A DNA stretch of 64,000 nucleotides from Gammaproteobacteria bacterium (GTDB lineage: Bacteria; Pseudomonadota; Gammaproteobacteria; Steroidobacterales; Woeseiaceae). Made by a program: the position numbers and the translations under genes. Of this stretch, positions 31,698 through 43,822 are shown piece after piece. Below the pieces are notes generated by a model that had not been told where the DNA came from, searched no databases, and saw only the letters and a list, made by a program, of their open reading frames with translations. Each line of letters opens with the position of its first letter. The first letter of the stretch is position 1. The stretch is from NCBI GenBank assembly GCA_029863125.1, contig JAOTWB010000007.1, positions 1 through 64,000 on the forward strand, read 5' to 3'.

Positions 31698-32573
31698 TTA
31701 GCGTTGTGCGGCGTGTGCTTCGCGGGTGGCGATGTCGAATCGCCCGCCCGCGATCAGTACGTGCAGTACCACGCCAATCAGGCTGACCGGGTCGCCACGG
31801 CGCGCGATATCCATGGACGAATAGGTCAGGTGCGTCGGGTCGATGATCGTAATGCCGCCGCTGCCAACCACTTCCAGCTCATCACCCGGACGAATAAAAG
31901 CAGCCGTATTTTCATCGAGTCCGATACCGACCGCAAAGGGATTGTAGGCCAAAGCGGTCAGAAGCCGACCGAGCCGGTCGCGCTCGCGAAAATGCTGGTC
32001 GATGATGAACGCATTGGTAAGTCCCAGCCCTGGCGCCATCGTCACCATGTCCGGCCTCGGCGTAGACCCCTCCATGCCGCCCGCAATCATGTGTTCCGGC
32101 ATGAAGGCCGCGCCGGCCGAAGTGCCCGCAACGTGCATGCCGTTGGCATTGCGACGGCGAATCAGCTGCGCAACCGCCGTGCCGCCCAGCGTCGTCGATA
32201 AGCGCAGCTGGTTGCCGCCGGTCATGAACACGCCGTCGCATTTTTCAACGTACTGCACGTCGCTGCCCGACTGGCAGTCCTCGCGCGTAATGAACGGCAG
32301 GACCCGCGCATGTTTGACGCCGATCTTTCGAAACAGCTTTTCGTAGTTGCGCCCCGTGTCGTCCAGTTCCGACGCGGTGGAAATGATGCCGATCCGCGAT
32401 TCCTTGCCGCCGCAGAGATTGATGAAGCGGTCGAGAATCTCGGGATGGTGCAATTTTTCTTCGGCGCCGCCTATCGGAATGATGTAGCCGCGGTTGGAAC
32501 TATTGCTGCCGTTTGCAGGACTCATTAATTCGTAAACCCGTGTGATTGGCCCGCCCCGGTTGTTAGCTGCCAT
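31698..32573 (-). CDS. cphB: Cyanophycinase
   Basis: GYIIPIGGAEEKL, GVFMTGGNQLRL, VAGTSAGAAFMPEHMI catalytic Ser motif; beside cphA. Confidence 0.93.
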   Translation of the reverse strand: MAANNRGGPITRVYELMSPANGSNSSNRGYIIPIGGAEEKLHHPEILDRFINLCGGKESRIGIISTASELDDTGRNYEKLFRKIGVKHARVLPFITREDCQSGSDVQYVEKCDGVFMTGGNQLRLSTTLGGTAVAQLIRRRNANGMHVAGTSAGAAFMPEHMIAGGMEGSTPRPDMVTMAPGLGLTNAFIIDQHFRERDRLGRLLTALAYNPFAVGIGLDENTAAFIRPGDELEVVGSGGITIIDPTHLTYSSMDIARRGDPVSLIGVVLHVLIAGGRFDIATREAHAAQR

Positions 32574-32720
32574 AATGGCTGTTCGAAGGGTGCGCTACCA
32601 TTGCCCGGAAAGGCCGGCCATTTTACACAAGATTGACGCAATTCCCGCGTATCCTGGGGCAAATAACCGCGCGCATGGCGGCTGCAGGCGACGATAACCC
32701 GACCAACAGGGACGGACTTC

Positions 32721-33539
32721 TTGAAAACTCGCAAATTACCGCTTGGCAGGGAAACCGACTATCCGGACAAGTACGCACCGGACCTGCTGTGCCCGATTTC
32801 GCGCGCGGAAAGCCGCGCTTCCCTGGGGCTTTCCGACGCGCTGCCTTTCCATGGCGTCGATATCTGGAACGCCTGGGAGTTGACCTGGCTCGGCGACGGC
32901 GATTTGCCGGCCGCGGCAACTGCCGAGATCACCGTGCCCGCCGATTCGATGTGCATTGTCGAGTCGAAATCCCTGAAGCTCTATCTGAATTCGTTTTCAA
33001 TGAGCCGCTTTCCTTCGTCGACCGCGGTCGCTGAAGCCATCGCCACTGACCTCAGCGCCTGTACTGGCGGCCGCGCCAGGGTCAGGGTGCAGCCGGTTGC
33101 CGCCACGGAAGCCCGCCACGTTTCGAGACTTGCCGGTACCTGCCTGGACTCGATGTCCGTCGCCTGCAGCGACTGGGAGGTCGATGCGGATCTGCTGCGG
33201 GCGGATCGTAACGCGGTGGTCGATGAAGACCTGCATACTCACCTGCTGAGAAGCCTCTGCCCGGTCACATCTCAGCCGGATACGGGAAGCCTGCAGATCA
33301 GCTATCGCGGGCCGAAGATCGACAGGGCGGCTCTATTGCGTTACATCGTTTCGTACCGTCAGCACAGCGACTTTCACGAAGCCTGCGTCGAGAGAATGTT
33401 CGTCGACCTGATGGCACGCTGTGCGCCAGAAAAGCTGGGTATCCATGCACGCTATCAGCGACGGGGAGGCATCGACATCAATCCGTATCGCAGCAATACC
33501 GACGAGTGTCCCATGAACCTGCGTCTCTGGCGCCAGTAA
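32721..33539 (+). CDS. queF: NADPH-dependent 7-cyano-7-deazaguanine reductase
   Basis: ESKSLKLYLNSFSMSRFPS, SLCPVTSQPDTGSLQISYRGPKID; long bimodular form. Confidence 0.93.
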   Translation: MKTRKLPLGRETDYPDKYAPDLLCPISRAESRASLGLSDALPFHGVDIWNAWELTWLGDGDLPAAATAEITVPADSMCIVESKSLKLYLNSFSMSRFPSSTAVAEAIATDLSACTGGRARVRVQPVAATEARHVSRLAGTCLDSMSVACSDWEVDADLLRADRNAVVDEDLHTHLLRSLCPVTSQPDTGSLQISYRGPKIDRAALLRYIVSYRQHSDFHEACVERMFVDLMARCAPEKLGIHARYQRRGGIDINPYRSNTDECPMNLRLWRQ

Positions 33540-33551
33540 GGCCCGCCCGAA

Positions 33552-34370
33552 TCAGTCGGAGCCAATGTCTTCGGGCGAGAGCTCGTGACCCCATTTCTGC
33601 TTGGCGCTCAGGTAGCGGCGGTTCTTGTCGCCGACGCCCGTTACGTGTTTAACGCGCGTGATACCCGTCAAACCCAATTGCTCGAGGTCATGCACTTTCT
33701 TGGGGTTGTTGGTCAGCAGCCGAAACGGTCGGTCCTTGACAAAGAACTTCAGTAACGAGCCTGCATCGCTGAAGTCTCTTGAGTCGTCCGGCAGGCCGAG
33801 CGAACGATTGGCTTCGTAGGTGTTTTCGCCGGCATCCTGCAACAGGTAGGTCGCCGCTTTCGCCCACAGCCCGATGCCGCGGCCTTCGTGTCCGGACATG
33901 TAGATCAACATGCCGCCCTCCCGATCCTGCCGGATCCGCTCGAGTGCAACCTGCAGCTGCGGGCCGCATTCACAGCGCTCCGACCCGAATACGTCACCCG
34001 TCAGGCAGCTCGAATGCACGCGCACCAGGGGGTTCGTCCAGCGGGCCGGATCGCCAATGATCAGGACGCTGTTGACGGCCATCGACGACGCCAGCGTGGC
34101 GAACAACGCCTGGCCGTGCTGGGCCCGCAATTCGTCCGCGATTTCCTCGATTTTGCCGAGTTCGGTCCTGCGGACGCAGGCATACCACTCAACGTCAATT
34201 GCCCGGTCAGCCAGCTTCAGCGGCATCGGAATCGGCCCGAGCACGCTGATTCCGGCGCCATCGGCCGGCATCTGATCGGCCGGCACCTGCTCGCCGTTGC
34301 GGTCGATCTGGAACAGTTTGCCTTGCGCCACTAGACGTTTGCGCACGGTGGGATCGATGTAGGTAAACAT
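33552..34370 (-). CDS. ribA: GTP cyclohydrolase II
   Basis: VRVHSSCLTGDVFGSERCECGPQLQ, GMLIYMSGHEGRGIGL, RLLTNNPKKVHDLEQLGL. Confidence 0.9.
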   Translation of the reverse strand: MFTYIDPTVRKRLVAQGKLFQIDRNGEQVPADQMPADGAGISVLGPIPMPLKLADRAIDVEWYACVRRTELGKIEEIADELRAQHGQALFATLASSMAVNSVLIIGDPARWTNPLVRVHSSCLTGDVFGSERCECGPQLQVALERIRQDREGGMLIYMSGHEGRGIGLWAKAATYLLQDAGENTYEANRSLGLPDDSRDFSDAGSLLKFFVKDRPFRLLTNNPKKVHDLEQLGLTGITRVKHVTGVGDKNRRYLSAKQKWGHELSPEDIGSD

Positions 34371-34419
34371 AGGCCGCGATTATGCGGGAATTGCGCTGCC
34401 GCGCGCCATCAGAGCTTGT

Positions 34420-34433
34420 TGACCGTCCGGTCA
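34420..34433. promoter_or_regulatory. Candidate TetR-family operator
   Basis: TGACCGTCCGGTCA: 6-bp inverted arms, 2-nt centre, in the ribA-tetR divergent gap. Confidence 0.5.
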
Positions 34434-34474
34434 TTAACTATAATAACTGACTCGAAGGTCATCAAGGAGGCCGG

Positions 34475-35083
34475 ATGACGGCACCCCGCTACCAGCGACG
34501 CAAGGAAGACCGGCCGCGAGAAATCAGCGAAGCCGCTTTCGAGGTGTTTGCCGAGAAAGGCTATGCCGCGGCGCGCGTCGACGAAGTTGCGAAGCGCGCC
34601 GGCGTCAGCAAGGGCTTGCTGTATCTCTACTTCGATACCAAGGAAGAACTTTTCAAGGCGGTGATCAAACGCGTGGTCACGCGGCGTATCGACGCACTGC
34701 TGCTCGCCCTTGAAGAAACGGATTTATCGTCCGAGGAGTTCGTTCGCGGCCCGCTGCTCGAATTCATGAAGCAGATTCCGGGGTCCCCTGTCGCCGTCGT
34801 GATTCGGCTGCTCATTGCCGAGGGTCATCGGCACCCGGACCTCGTCAGCTATTACTGGGAAAACGTTGTTTCCAGAGGTCTCGCCGCGATTTCACGTTTT
34901 ATTGAACGCGGCGTCGAACGCGGCGAGTTTCGTGATACGGCGGTGACCGGACTTCCTCAGCTGGTGCTCTCGCCAATGATGCTGTCGATGATCTGGCGGA
35001 TCCTTTTTACGACGCGCGAACTCGATACGGACAGGTTAATGGAAACCCAGATTGAAATGATTCTCGCTTATATCAAAGCGTGA
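34475..35083 (+). CDS. TetR/AcrR family regulator
   Basis: ISEAAFEVFAEKGYAAARVDEVAKRAGVSKGLLYLYFDTKEELFKAV. Confidence 0.92.
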   Translation: MTAPRYQRRKEDRPREISEAAFEVFAEKGYAAARVDEVAKRAGVSKGLLYLYFDTKEELFKAVIKRVVTRRIDALLLALEETDLSSEEFVRGPLLEFMKQIPGSPVAVVIRLLIAEGHRHPDLVSYYWENVVSRGLAAISRFIERGVERGEFRDTAVTGLPQLVLSPMMLSMIWRILFTTRELDTDRLMETQIEMILAYIKA

Positions 35084-35097
35084 ATGGAGCGCTGCTA

Positions 35098-36072
35098 ATG
35101 AACAAACGATCATTGATTGCCCTCTCAGCATGCGCCTTGCTGAGCGCGTGCAGTACCTCGGAAGAGAGCGCTCGCGTCGTCGGAGAACTGGCATCCGATC
35201 GCATTGAAATAAGCGCCGACACAAACGAACCGATTGTCGAAATTCTGGTCTCGGAGGGGCAGTCAGTGACCGCCGGCCGGGTTCTCGTGCGCCAGGATAC
35301 GGCGCGCGCTGCGTCCCGCCTGGCTGAAGCCGAAGCGGCGCTCGCGCAGCAGCAGGCGCGTCTCGACGAGCTCGTGCGGGGTCCACGGCGTGAACAAATT
35401 GCGGCGGCTCGCGCCAGCGTCGAAGGCGCAACGCAGGAACGCGCGTACCGGGAAAGCGAATTAGCGCGCATCCGTGAGGTGCACACCAAGGGACTCGCAT
35501 CGGCCGAGGCGCTCGACGCTGCCAAAGCCGCACTGGACGCGGCGACCGCGAACCACAAGCTGGCGCTCGCACAGCTCGAGGAACGCCTAACCGGCACCAC
35601 GATAGAAGAACTCCAGCAGGCAGAACAGGCCGTAAATCAGGCGGCTGCGCGACGCGACAGCGCGACGGTTGATCTTGAACGGCACACGCTGACGTCGCCT
35701 GTCGATGGCATAGTGGATAGTCGTCTGCTTGAACTCGGTGAAAGACCGATTCAGGGCCAGCCGGTCATGGTGGTTTTGGGCGGCAAACAGCCGTATGCGC
35801 GCGTTTTTGTGCCTGAGGATTTTCGGGTCCGGGTGTCTGCCGGTGTCGACGCGCTGATTCACGTGGATGGATTGACGGCTCCGATTCCCGGGCGCGTGCG
35901 CTGGGTATCCAGCGAGGCGGCGTTCACGCCTTATTTTGCGCTCACGGAACGCGATCGCGGGCGCCTGAGCTATGTCGCGAAAGTCGACATCAACGAAGAA
36001 CGCGATCGGCTACCCGACGGTATCCCCGTAGAAGTGGAGTTCCTGGTCGACAGTGGCAAAGATGCATTCTGA
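35098..36072 (+). CDS. HlyD-family periplasmic adaptor, lipoprotein
   Basis: Lipobox ALLSAC; EPIVEILVSEGQSVTAGRVLVRQD; long coiled coil; HTLTSPVDGIVDSRLLELGE. Confidence 0.88.
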   Translation: MNKRSLIALSACALLSACSTSEESARVVGELASDRIEISADTNEPIVEILVSEGQSVTAGRVLVRQDTARAASRLAEAEAALAQQQARLDELVRGPRREQIAAARASVEGATQERAYRESELARIREVHTKGLASAEALDAAKAALDAATANHKLALAQLEERLTGTTIEELQQAEQAVNQAAARRDSATVDLERHTLTSPVDGIVDSRLLELGERPIQGQPVMVVLGGKQPYARVFVPEDFRVRVSAGVDALIHVDGLTAPIPGRVRWVSSEAAFTPYFALTERDRGRLSYVAKVDINEERDRLPDGIPVEVEFLVDSGKDAF

Positions 36073-36997
36073 ATTCGCCATCGAAGCACGTGGCTTAAGC
36101 AAGCAATTTGGCGAACTGCGCGCCGTGAGCTCGCTGGACCTCGATGTGCCGCGCGGGGAAATTTACGGCTTTCTCGGACCCAATGGATCGGGCAAGTCCA
36201 CGACGATCCGAATGCTGTGCGGGCTACTGACACCGACCGAAGGCAGTGCCACGGTTCTCGACACTGACGTGCCGGAAAACTCGAAGGACCTCAAGCCGAA
36301 AATCGGCTACATGACGCAGAGGTTCTCGCTATTCGGCGACATGACCGTCTTCGAAAACCTGCAGTTTATTGCCGAAATTTACTCCTACCCCTTCGCCGAT
36401 CGCTCGACTCGTATCGGAGAACTTCTTGACCGCTACGATCTCGTCGCGCAGCGGAACCAGCTCGCCGGAACGATGAGCGGTGGCGAAAGACAAAGGCTCG
36501 CGCTCGCCTGTGCCGTGCTGCATCATCCCGAGTTACTGCTTCTCGACGAGCCGACCAGCGCGGTCGATCCGCAAAGCCGCCGCGACTTCTGGGAGAATCT
36601 CTTCCGCCTGGCCGGCGGCGGGACCACGATTCTCGTGTCAACGCATTACATGGACGAAGCCGAGCGCTGCCACCGCCTCGCGATCCTCGATCACGGCGTC
36701 AAAGTCGCAGACGGCACGCCGCAGGAACTGCAGAATCGGACCGGCATGCATGTTCTCGAAGTAATCGCGGACGACCCGTACGCCGCGCAGGGCGCGATTC
36801 ACGAGCTCGAGGCCGTCGCGAGCGTGACACAACTGGGCGTTCGACTGCGTGTTCTCATACCTGATTCCCATGAACACCCCCGGGAGCTCGTCGAACACGC
36901 GCTCGCTGCGCGGAACCTGAAAGCGACGACCCGCCTGACCGCCGCGACGCTCGAAGATGTCTTTGTTGCCGTCACGATGAAGCCTCGGAAAACATGA
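36053..36997 (+). CDS. ABC transporter ATP-binding protein
   Basis: GPNGSGKSTTIRML Walker A; LSGTMSGGERQRLALA; LLLLDEPTSAVD. Confidence 0.93.
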   Translation: MAKMHSEFAIEARGLSKQFGELRAVSSLDLDVPRGEIYGFLGPNGSGKSTTIRMLCGLLTPTEGSATVLDTDVPENSKDLKPKIGYMTQRFSLFGDMTVFENLQFIAEIYSYPFADRSTRIGELLDRYDLVAQRNQLAGTMSGGERQRLALACAVLHHPELLLLDEPTSAVDPQSRRDFWENLFRLAGGGTTILVSTHYMDEAERCHRLAILDHGVKVADGTPQELQNRTGMHVLEVIADDPYAAQGAIHELEAVASVTQLGVRLRVLIPDSHEHPRELVEHALAARNLKATTRLTAATLEDVFVAVTMKPRKT

Positions 36998-38097
36998 TGA
37001 AGCCCCTGTACCGCATCATGGCTATCGTCAAGAAAGAGGTCCGGCAGTTGCGCCGCGATCGACTGACCTTTGGCATGGTCGTGGGGTTGCCCGTGATTCA
37101 GATGCTGCTGTTCGGCTACGCGATCAATACCGACGTCAGGAACCTGCGGACCGCCATCAGCGACCAGGCCGGCACCCATCTTGCAAGACAGTTCGTTGCG
37201 GAATTGCGGCAAACACAGGTCGTGGACATCATTGAATTCGTCGAGACAGCGGAGGAGCTGGAACAACTGCTGCGTGGCGGCAAAATATCGATCGGCGTGG
37301 TCATTCCGCCCGATTTCGACAGACGGGTCAGCGATCAGTCCCGCTCCGCCGTACAGCTGTTGGTCGACGGTACCGATCCGACCATACTCGGCGTCGCCAA
37401 TCAGCTGAAAACGATGCCGATTGGCTTCGACTCGGCCGGTCACGCTGCCGCTTCGCAGCAGTTGCTTGAAGTTCGGCCTTTTTACAACCCGGAACGCCGC
37501 ACGCCCGTCAACATCATCCCGGGGCTGATGGGCGTGATCCTGACAATGACGATGATACTGTTTACGGCAGTCGCCATCGTCCGCGAACGCGAACGCGGTA
37601 ATCTCGAGCTGTTAATCAATACGCCGCTGAGTTCTACCGAGCTAATGGTAGGCAAAGTGATCCCCTATATCGTTATCGGCATGCTGCAGCTGGCCCTGAT
37701 ACTCGCCGTCGGGCGGTTGCTGTTCGACGTGCCGGTACGAGGCAGTATCGCCGATCTGTACCTGGCGGCATCGGCGTTCGTCGCCGCAAATCTGTCGCTG
37801 GGACTGCTGATTTCCACGGCCGCAAAAACGCAGTTTCAGGCCATGCAGATGATGGTATTCGTGCTGCTGCCCTCGATCCTGTTATCGGGCTTCATGTTTC
37901 CGTTCGACGGCATGCCAACCCTCGCGAAGTACATCGGCGAGGTGTTGCCCAATACGCACTTCATCCGCCTGACTCGCGGAATAATGCTGCGGGACGCGAC
38001 GCTCCCAGAGCTGCTGCCGGACCTGTTCTATCTCATCGGCTTTACGCTGGTCGCGATGATTGTGGCTGCAATGCGATTCTCGAAGCGGCTCGACTGA
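36994..38097 (+). CDS. ABC-2 type transporter permease
   Basis: 367 aa; N-terminal TM, large extracytoplasmic domain, RERERGNLELLINTPLSSTELMVGKVIPY. Confidence 0.92.
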   Translation: MMKPLYRIMAIVKKEVRQLRRDRLTFGMVVGLPVIQMLLFGYAINTDVRNLRTAISDQAGTHLARQFVAELRQTQVVDIIEFVETAEELEQLLRGGKISIGVVIPPDFDRRVSDQSRSAVQLLVDGTDPTILGVANQLKTMPIGFDSAGHAAASQQLLEVRPFYNPERRTPVNIIPGLMGVILTMTMILFTAVAIVRERERGNLELLINTPLSSTELMVGKVIPYIVIGMLQLALILAVGRLLFDVPVRGSIADLYLAASAFVAANLSLGLLISTAAKTQFQAMQMMVFVLLPSILLSGFMFPFDGMPTLAKYIGEVLPNTHFIRLTRGIMLRDATLPELLPDLFYLIGFTLVAMIVAAMRFSKRLD

Positions 38098-38184
38098 GAA
38101 TAAACGGCCGGTCAACGGTGGAAATTTCCGGAATTGCTGCGCGAGACTCGCAAAATGGCGCTCTTTCTGGTCCAATCATCGCCC

Positions 38185-38799
38185 ATGGCACCGCAATCCC
38201 AACAAGCGCCCACCGTCTTTATCGTCGACGATGACGCGGCGATCCGCTTTGCGATGCAGGCGCTCATGGATTCTGTCAACCTGAACCACGAGATATTTGC
38301 GTCGGGAGACGAGTTTCTCGAGAAAATGACGGACCAGCGCCCGGGCTGCCTCGTACTCGACATCCGCATGCCCGGCCTCGGCGGCCTCGAACTTCAGGAA
38401 GAACTCATCAAGCGCGGCAACACGCTGCCCATCATTTTCATTACAGGTCACGGCGACGTGCCGATGGCAGTTGAAGCGATGCAAAAAGGCGCTGTCGATT
38501 TTATCCAGAAGCCGTTTCGCGACCAGGAGCTGCTGGACCGGATTCGCGACGCCCTGGCAACCGACGAGGAACGCCGTGAAGCACAGCAGCATCATGCCAA
38601 GGTTGCAGCACGGCTCGACCGGCTAACGAATCGTGAGCGCGAGGTCTTCGACCTAGTGGTTACGGGCAAACCGAATAAGGTTATCGCTTACGAACTGGGC
38701 GTCAGCCAGCGCACGGTAGAAATTCATCGTGCCCGGGTTATGGAGAAGATGCAGGCGAGATCACTCGCGGATCTCGTCAAAATGCACATGACGGCCTGA
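38185..38799 (+). CDS. Two-component response regulator, FixJ-type (REC + LuxR HTH)
   Basis: VFIVDDDAAIRFAMQALMDS...LDIRMPGLGGLELQ...PIIFITGHGDVPMAVEAMQKGAVDFIQKPFRD; LTNREREVFDLVVTGKPNKVIAYELGVSQRTVEIHRARVMEKM. Confidence 0.93.
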   Translation: MAPQSQQAPTVFIVDDDAAIRFAMQALMDSVNLNHEIFASGDEFLEKMTDQRPGCLVLDIRMPGLGGLELQEELIKRGNTLPIIFITGHGDVPMAVEAMQKGAVDFIQKPFRDQELLDRIRDALATDEERREAQQHHAKVAARLDRLTNREREVFDLVVTGKPNKVIAYELGVSQRTVEIHRARVMEKMQARSLADLVKMHMTA

Positions 38800-38801
38800 G
38801 G

Positions 38802-39152
38802 CTATTGGCGCGCGCGGCGCATTTCGTCGAACTCTGCGCAATCGATACACTCATCGGCGTACGGATAGGCCTCGAGGCGCCCTGGCTCGATCGTCGTGCC
38901 GCATTCGGTGCAGGTACCGTAGTCCCCCGAGTCCAGGCGACGCAGCGCTGCGGAAATCTTGGCGATTTCCGCCCGAGCTTCGTTGCCAAGCGCGTCGACG
39001 ACTTCATTATCCTCGAACTCCTTGGCGCGCTCTTTGGAGTCAGCGTCTTTGCCGCGCCTCAGGTTCGCCGATATACGCTCGAGGCGCGCCATCAGCTCCT
39101 GCTTCTTTTGCTCAAGCTCTGCTCGCAGCGCCTCGTGTGATGCGGCCGACAT
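38802..39152 (-). CDS. TraR/DksA-type C4 zinc-finger protein
   Basis: GTCTECGTTIEPGRLEAYPYADECIDCAEFDE. Confidence 0.9.
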   Translation of the reverse strand: MSAASHEALRAELEQKKQELMARLERISANLRRGKDADSKERAKEFEDNEVVDALGNEARAEIAKISAALRRLDSGDYGTCTECGTTIEPGRLEAYPYADECIDCAEFDEMRRARQ

Positions 39153-39345
39153 ACTGTCCTCCTTCCGTCAATACTGCGTCCATCTAATCCTAAAGCAAGG
39201 CCTTTCGAAATGAGTAAATCCACTTACAACGAAATAAGTAGTAACCGAGACAGGCTAGGCATGTCGCCGTATGGCACGGCGGCTTGTCGCGGGTATGCTC
39301 ATGAGGAAGCTCAGTTGACCCCTCGAATCATGCGTCAGGTGTGAA

Positions 39346-40308
39346 ATGAAAGAAATATCAAAAATCCTCGCGGTTGTCGATCCGACAACCGAGGATCAGC
39401 CGGCGTTACGCCGCGCTGCCTGGCTAGCAAAGAAAAATAATGCAGAACTCGAACTACTTGTTTGTTATTACAATGAATACCTGAGTGGCGACCGCTTGTT
39501 CGACTCTCCATCACTCGAAAAAGCGCGCGACGAAGTAATCCAGAGCCATGAAAAACACCTGGAAAAACTGGCCGAACCGCTGCGGGCAGACGGCATCGTC
39601 GTCAAGACCACCGCTCTTTGGGATCACCCCTTGTACGAAGGCGTCGTGCGGCGCGCGGTCGAAAGCAAAACCGACCTGATCTTCAAGGATACGCACCACC
39701 ACTCTGCGGTGGCCAGAGCGTTGCTGACCAACACTGACTGGAACCTGATTCGCACCTGCCCTCTGCCGCTTTGGCTGGTCAAGCCAGTCGAGATTGCGGA
39801 TCCGCCGATTTTCGTCGCAGCAATCGACCCGATGCACCAGCACGACAAACCTGCCGCACTGGACGACGAGATCCTGCATGTCAGCAAGGCACTGGCCAAG
39901 AAGGTCGGCGGCGAATTACATGCATTTCATTCCTATGATCCGCGCATCGCCGTCGCGACCGCGACCGCGAATGCATACATCCCGGTATCACTGCCGTTCG
40001 ATGAGATCGAGAAGCAAATGCATGAAGATCACCAGAAGCGGTTCAAGGAAATCACCGAGTTTCACAAGATCGACGATGACCGCGCGCATCTCGTCGCCGG
40101 CCTGACGCATGAAGAGCTACCGATTATCGCGGAACAGCTGCAAGCGGATGTCGTCGTCATGGGTGCCGTCGCAAGGAATCGCTGGAAGCGCCTGTTCATC
40201 GGCGCAACGGCAGAACGGACGCTCGAGCACCTGCCCTGCGATCTGTTGATCATCAAGCCCGACTGGTTCAAGACCCCGGTCGATCTCGACGCTCACCAAG
40301 CCGCCTGA
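39346..40308 (+). CDS. Universal stress protein (tandem Usp domains)
   Basis: 320 aa; ILAVVDPTTEDQPALRRAAWLAKKN; ADVVVMGAVARNRWKRLFIGATAERTLEHLPCDLLIIKP. Confidence 0.9.
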   Translation: MKEISKILAVVDPTTEDQPALRRAAWLAKKNNAELELLVCYYNEYLSGDRLFDSPSLEKARDEVIQSHEKHLEKLAEPLRADGIVVKTTALWDHPLYEGVVRRAVESKTDLIFKDTHHHSAVARALLTNTDWNLIRTCPLPLWLVKPVEIADPPIFVAAIDPMHQHDKPAALDDEILHVSKALAKKVGGELHAFHSYDPRIAVATATANAYIPVSLPFDEIEKQMHEDHQKRFKEITEFHKIDDDRAHLVAGLTHEELPIIAEQLQADVVVMGAVARNRWKRLFIGATAERTLEHLPCDLLIIKPDWFKTPVDLDAHQAA

Positions 40309-40328
40309 CTCCTACCAGGATCCCAGTA

Positions 40329-40350
40329 GCCGGAGCTTACAAGCTCCGGC
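40329..40350. terminator. Hairpin between convergent genes, possible bidirectional terminator
   Basis: GCCGGAGCTT-AC-AAGCTCCGGC, between the usp stop and the porin stop. Confidence 0.5.
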
Positions 40351-40379
40351 GCGGCACCATTTGTATCGGTGGGCGCCGG

Positions 40380-41606
40380 CTAGTAGCTGGCCGTGAACAT
40401 GATCCAGAACTTGTTCGTATCCGGGTAACTCGCGGTGTCGCCGGAAAAGAACGCCCCCTTGAAAAGAACGCTGTAGTTCTTGCCCAGGCCGCGGCCGACG
40501 GAAGCGTCGATCTCGGTACCATAGTCGCCGCCGCCCGTCTCGGCAGAGAAATCGTGGTAGACCCCCGTGAAGCTCCACGGGCCGAGCCGGTAATTTACCG
40601 TAGCGAACAAGTCGTCAATACCGCCGACGGGTGTCGTCAGAAACAGGTCAGCCCAGCCCTGGAACGCGTGCAGTGTCGCGAGCGGAGTACGGAACATCAT
40701 GCCGGGCTGGCTACCGCCGCCCAGGGATTCATAGCTCAAGCCCAGTGAAAGATCATTCGCAAGAGTGATTGTGCCGTCCAATCGTGCGTACTGCGCATCA
40801 TAGTTAACCGGGTTATTGGCAACGTCGGACTGCGTCGCGAATTCAGCCGTCACGGCAATCCTGTTCTCGCCGGTTTTGAAAGCGCCCGTGAGACGCGCGC
40901 CTGCAGTCGCGGTGGAAAACCCGGCAACGTCCTGGTTGTCAATATGATAGTAGTACGGCGTCAGCGACCAGGCGTCGTTCAGCGCGATCTTCGCGTTCAG
41001 CAAATGCACATCGACATTGTTTTTTCCGGCAGGCACGCGCTCACCCAAAATGCGGCGCACATAGCCAATGTAACTGTATTGCAGGCTGGTCTTTCTTAAC
41101 GCTTTGCTGGAAACCGTAAAGCCATCGTAGGTCTGCTCGTTTTGACGCCAGCCGACGCCACCAACAAAGCGCTGGTCGTCGAGCAGAATGCGCTGGCGCC
41201 CGAAACGCAGGGTCGTTGCATCGCTTGCCTGGTAGTCAAAATAGAGCTGGTTCAGGTCCGATCCTTTCGGATCCAGAACAGCGGGATACTGCGCCTTGCC
41301 GGGACTGGTACCCGCACCGCTGTCAAAGTCACTGAGAACATGGAAAACATAGTCATACTCCGCGAAGCCGGACCAGCCCTGCCAACGGCCGGTCCGGTAG
41401 TTGAAACGCAGCCGAGCCGTCAGCGCATTGGCGTCCTCGGCAACATTGTCGGGGTCGACGTGCTCATAGCGCGCCCGCACATTGACACCGACTTTTCCCG
41501 ACGTGAGCGCCGCACCGAGTTCGTTGCTTTCTGCCGCTCGCACACCGTAGGCCGATAGCACCAGCGAACACGCCGCCATCGGCAAAAACACCCGATTGAG
41601 TTTCAT
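40380..41606 (-). CDS. Alginate-export-like outer-membrane beta-barrel porin
   Basis: Signal peptide; GKVGVNVRARYEHVDPDNVAEDANALTARLRFNYRTGRWQGWSGFAEYDYV; alternating amphipathic strands ending FWIMFTASY. Confidence 0.75.
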   Translation of the reverse strand: MKLNRVFLPMAACSLVLSAYGVRAAESNELGAALTSGKVGVNVRARYEHVDPDNVAEDANALTARLRFNYRTGRWQGWSGFAEYDYVFHVLSDFDSGAGTSPGKAQYPAVLDPKGSDLNQLYFDYQASDATTLRFGRQRILLDDQRFVGGVGWRQNEQTYDGFTVSSKALRKTSLQYSYIGYVRRILGERVPAGKNNVDVHLLNAKIALNDAWSLTPYYYHIDNQDVAGFSTATAGARLTGAFKTGENRIAVTAEFATQSDVANNPVNYDAQYARLDGTITLANDLSLGLSYESLGGGSQPGMMFRTPLATLHAFQGWADLFLTTPVGGIDDLFATVNYRLGPWSFTGVYHDFSAETGGGDYGTEIDASVGRGLGKNYSVLFKGAFFSGDTASYPDTNKFWIMFTASY

Positions 41607-41644
41607 TTTCTTCGCCTCGGTTCCACTCCGCTCGAGAGCCGCCG

Positions 41645-43822
<2,178 letters not shown>

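Noticed and set aside
32574-32720. preQ1 riboswitch upstream of queF
   Set aside because: No H-type pseudoknot signature or aptamer-like A-rich tail recognised by eye.
40329-40350. Hairpin as novel ncRNA
   Set aside because: Position between convergent stop codons makes a terminator the simplest reading.
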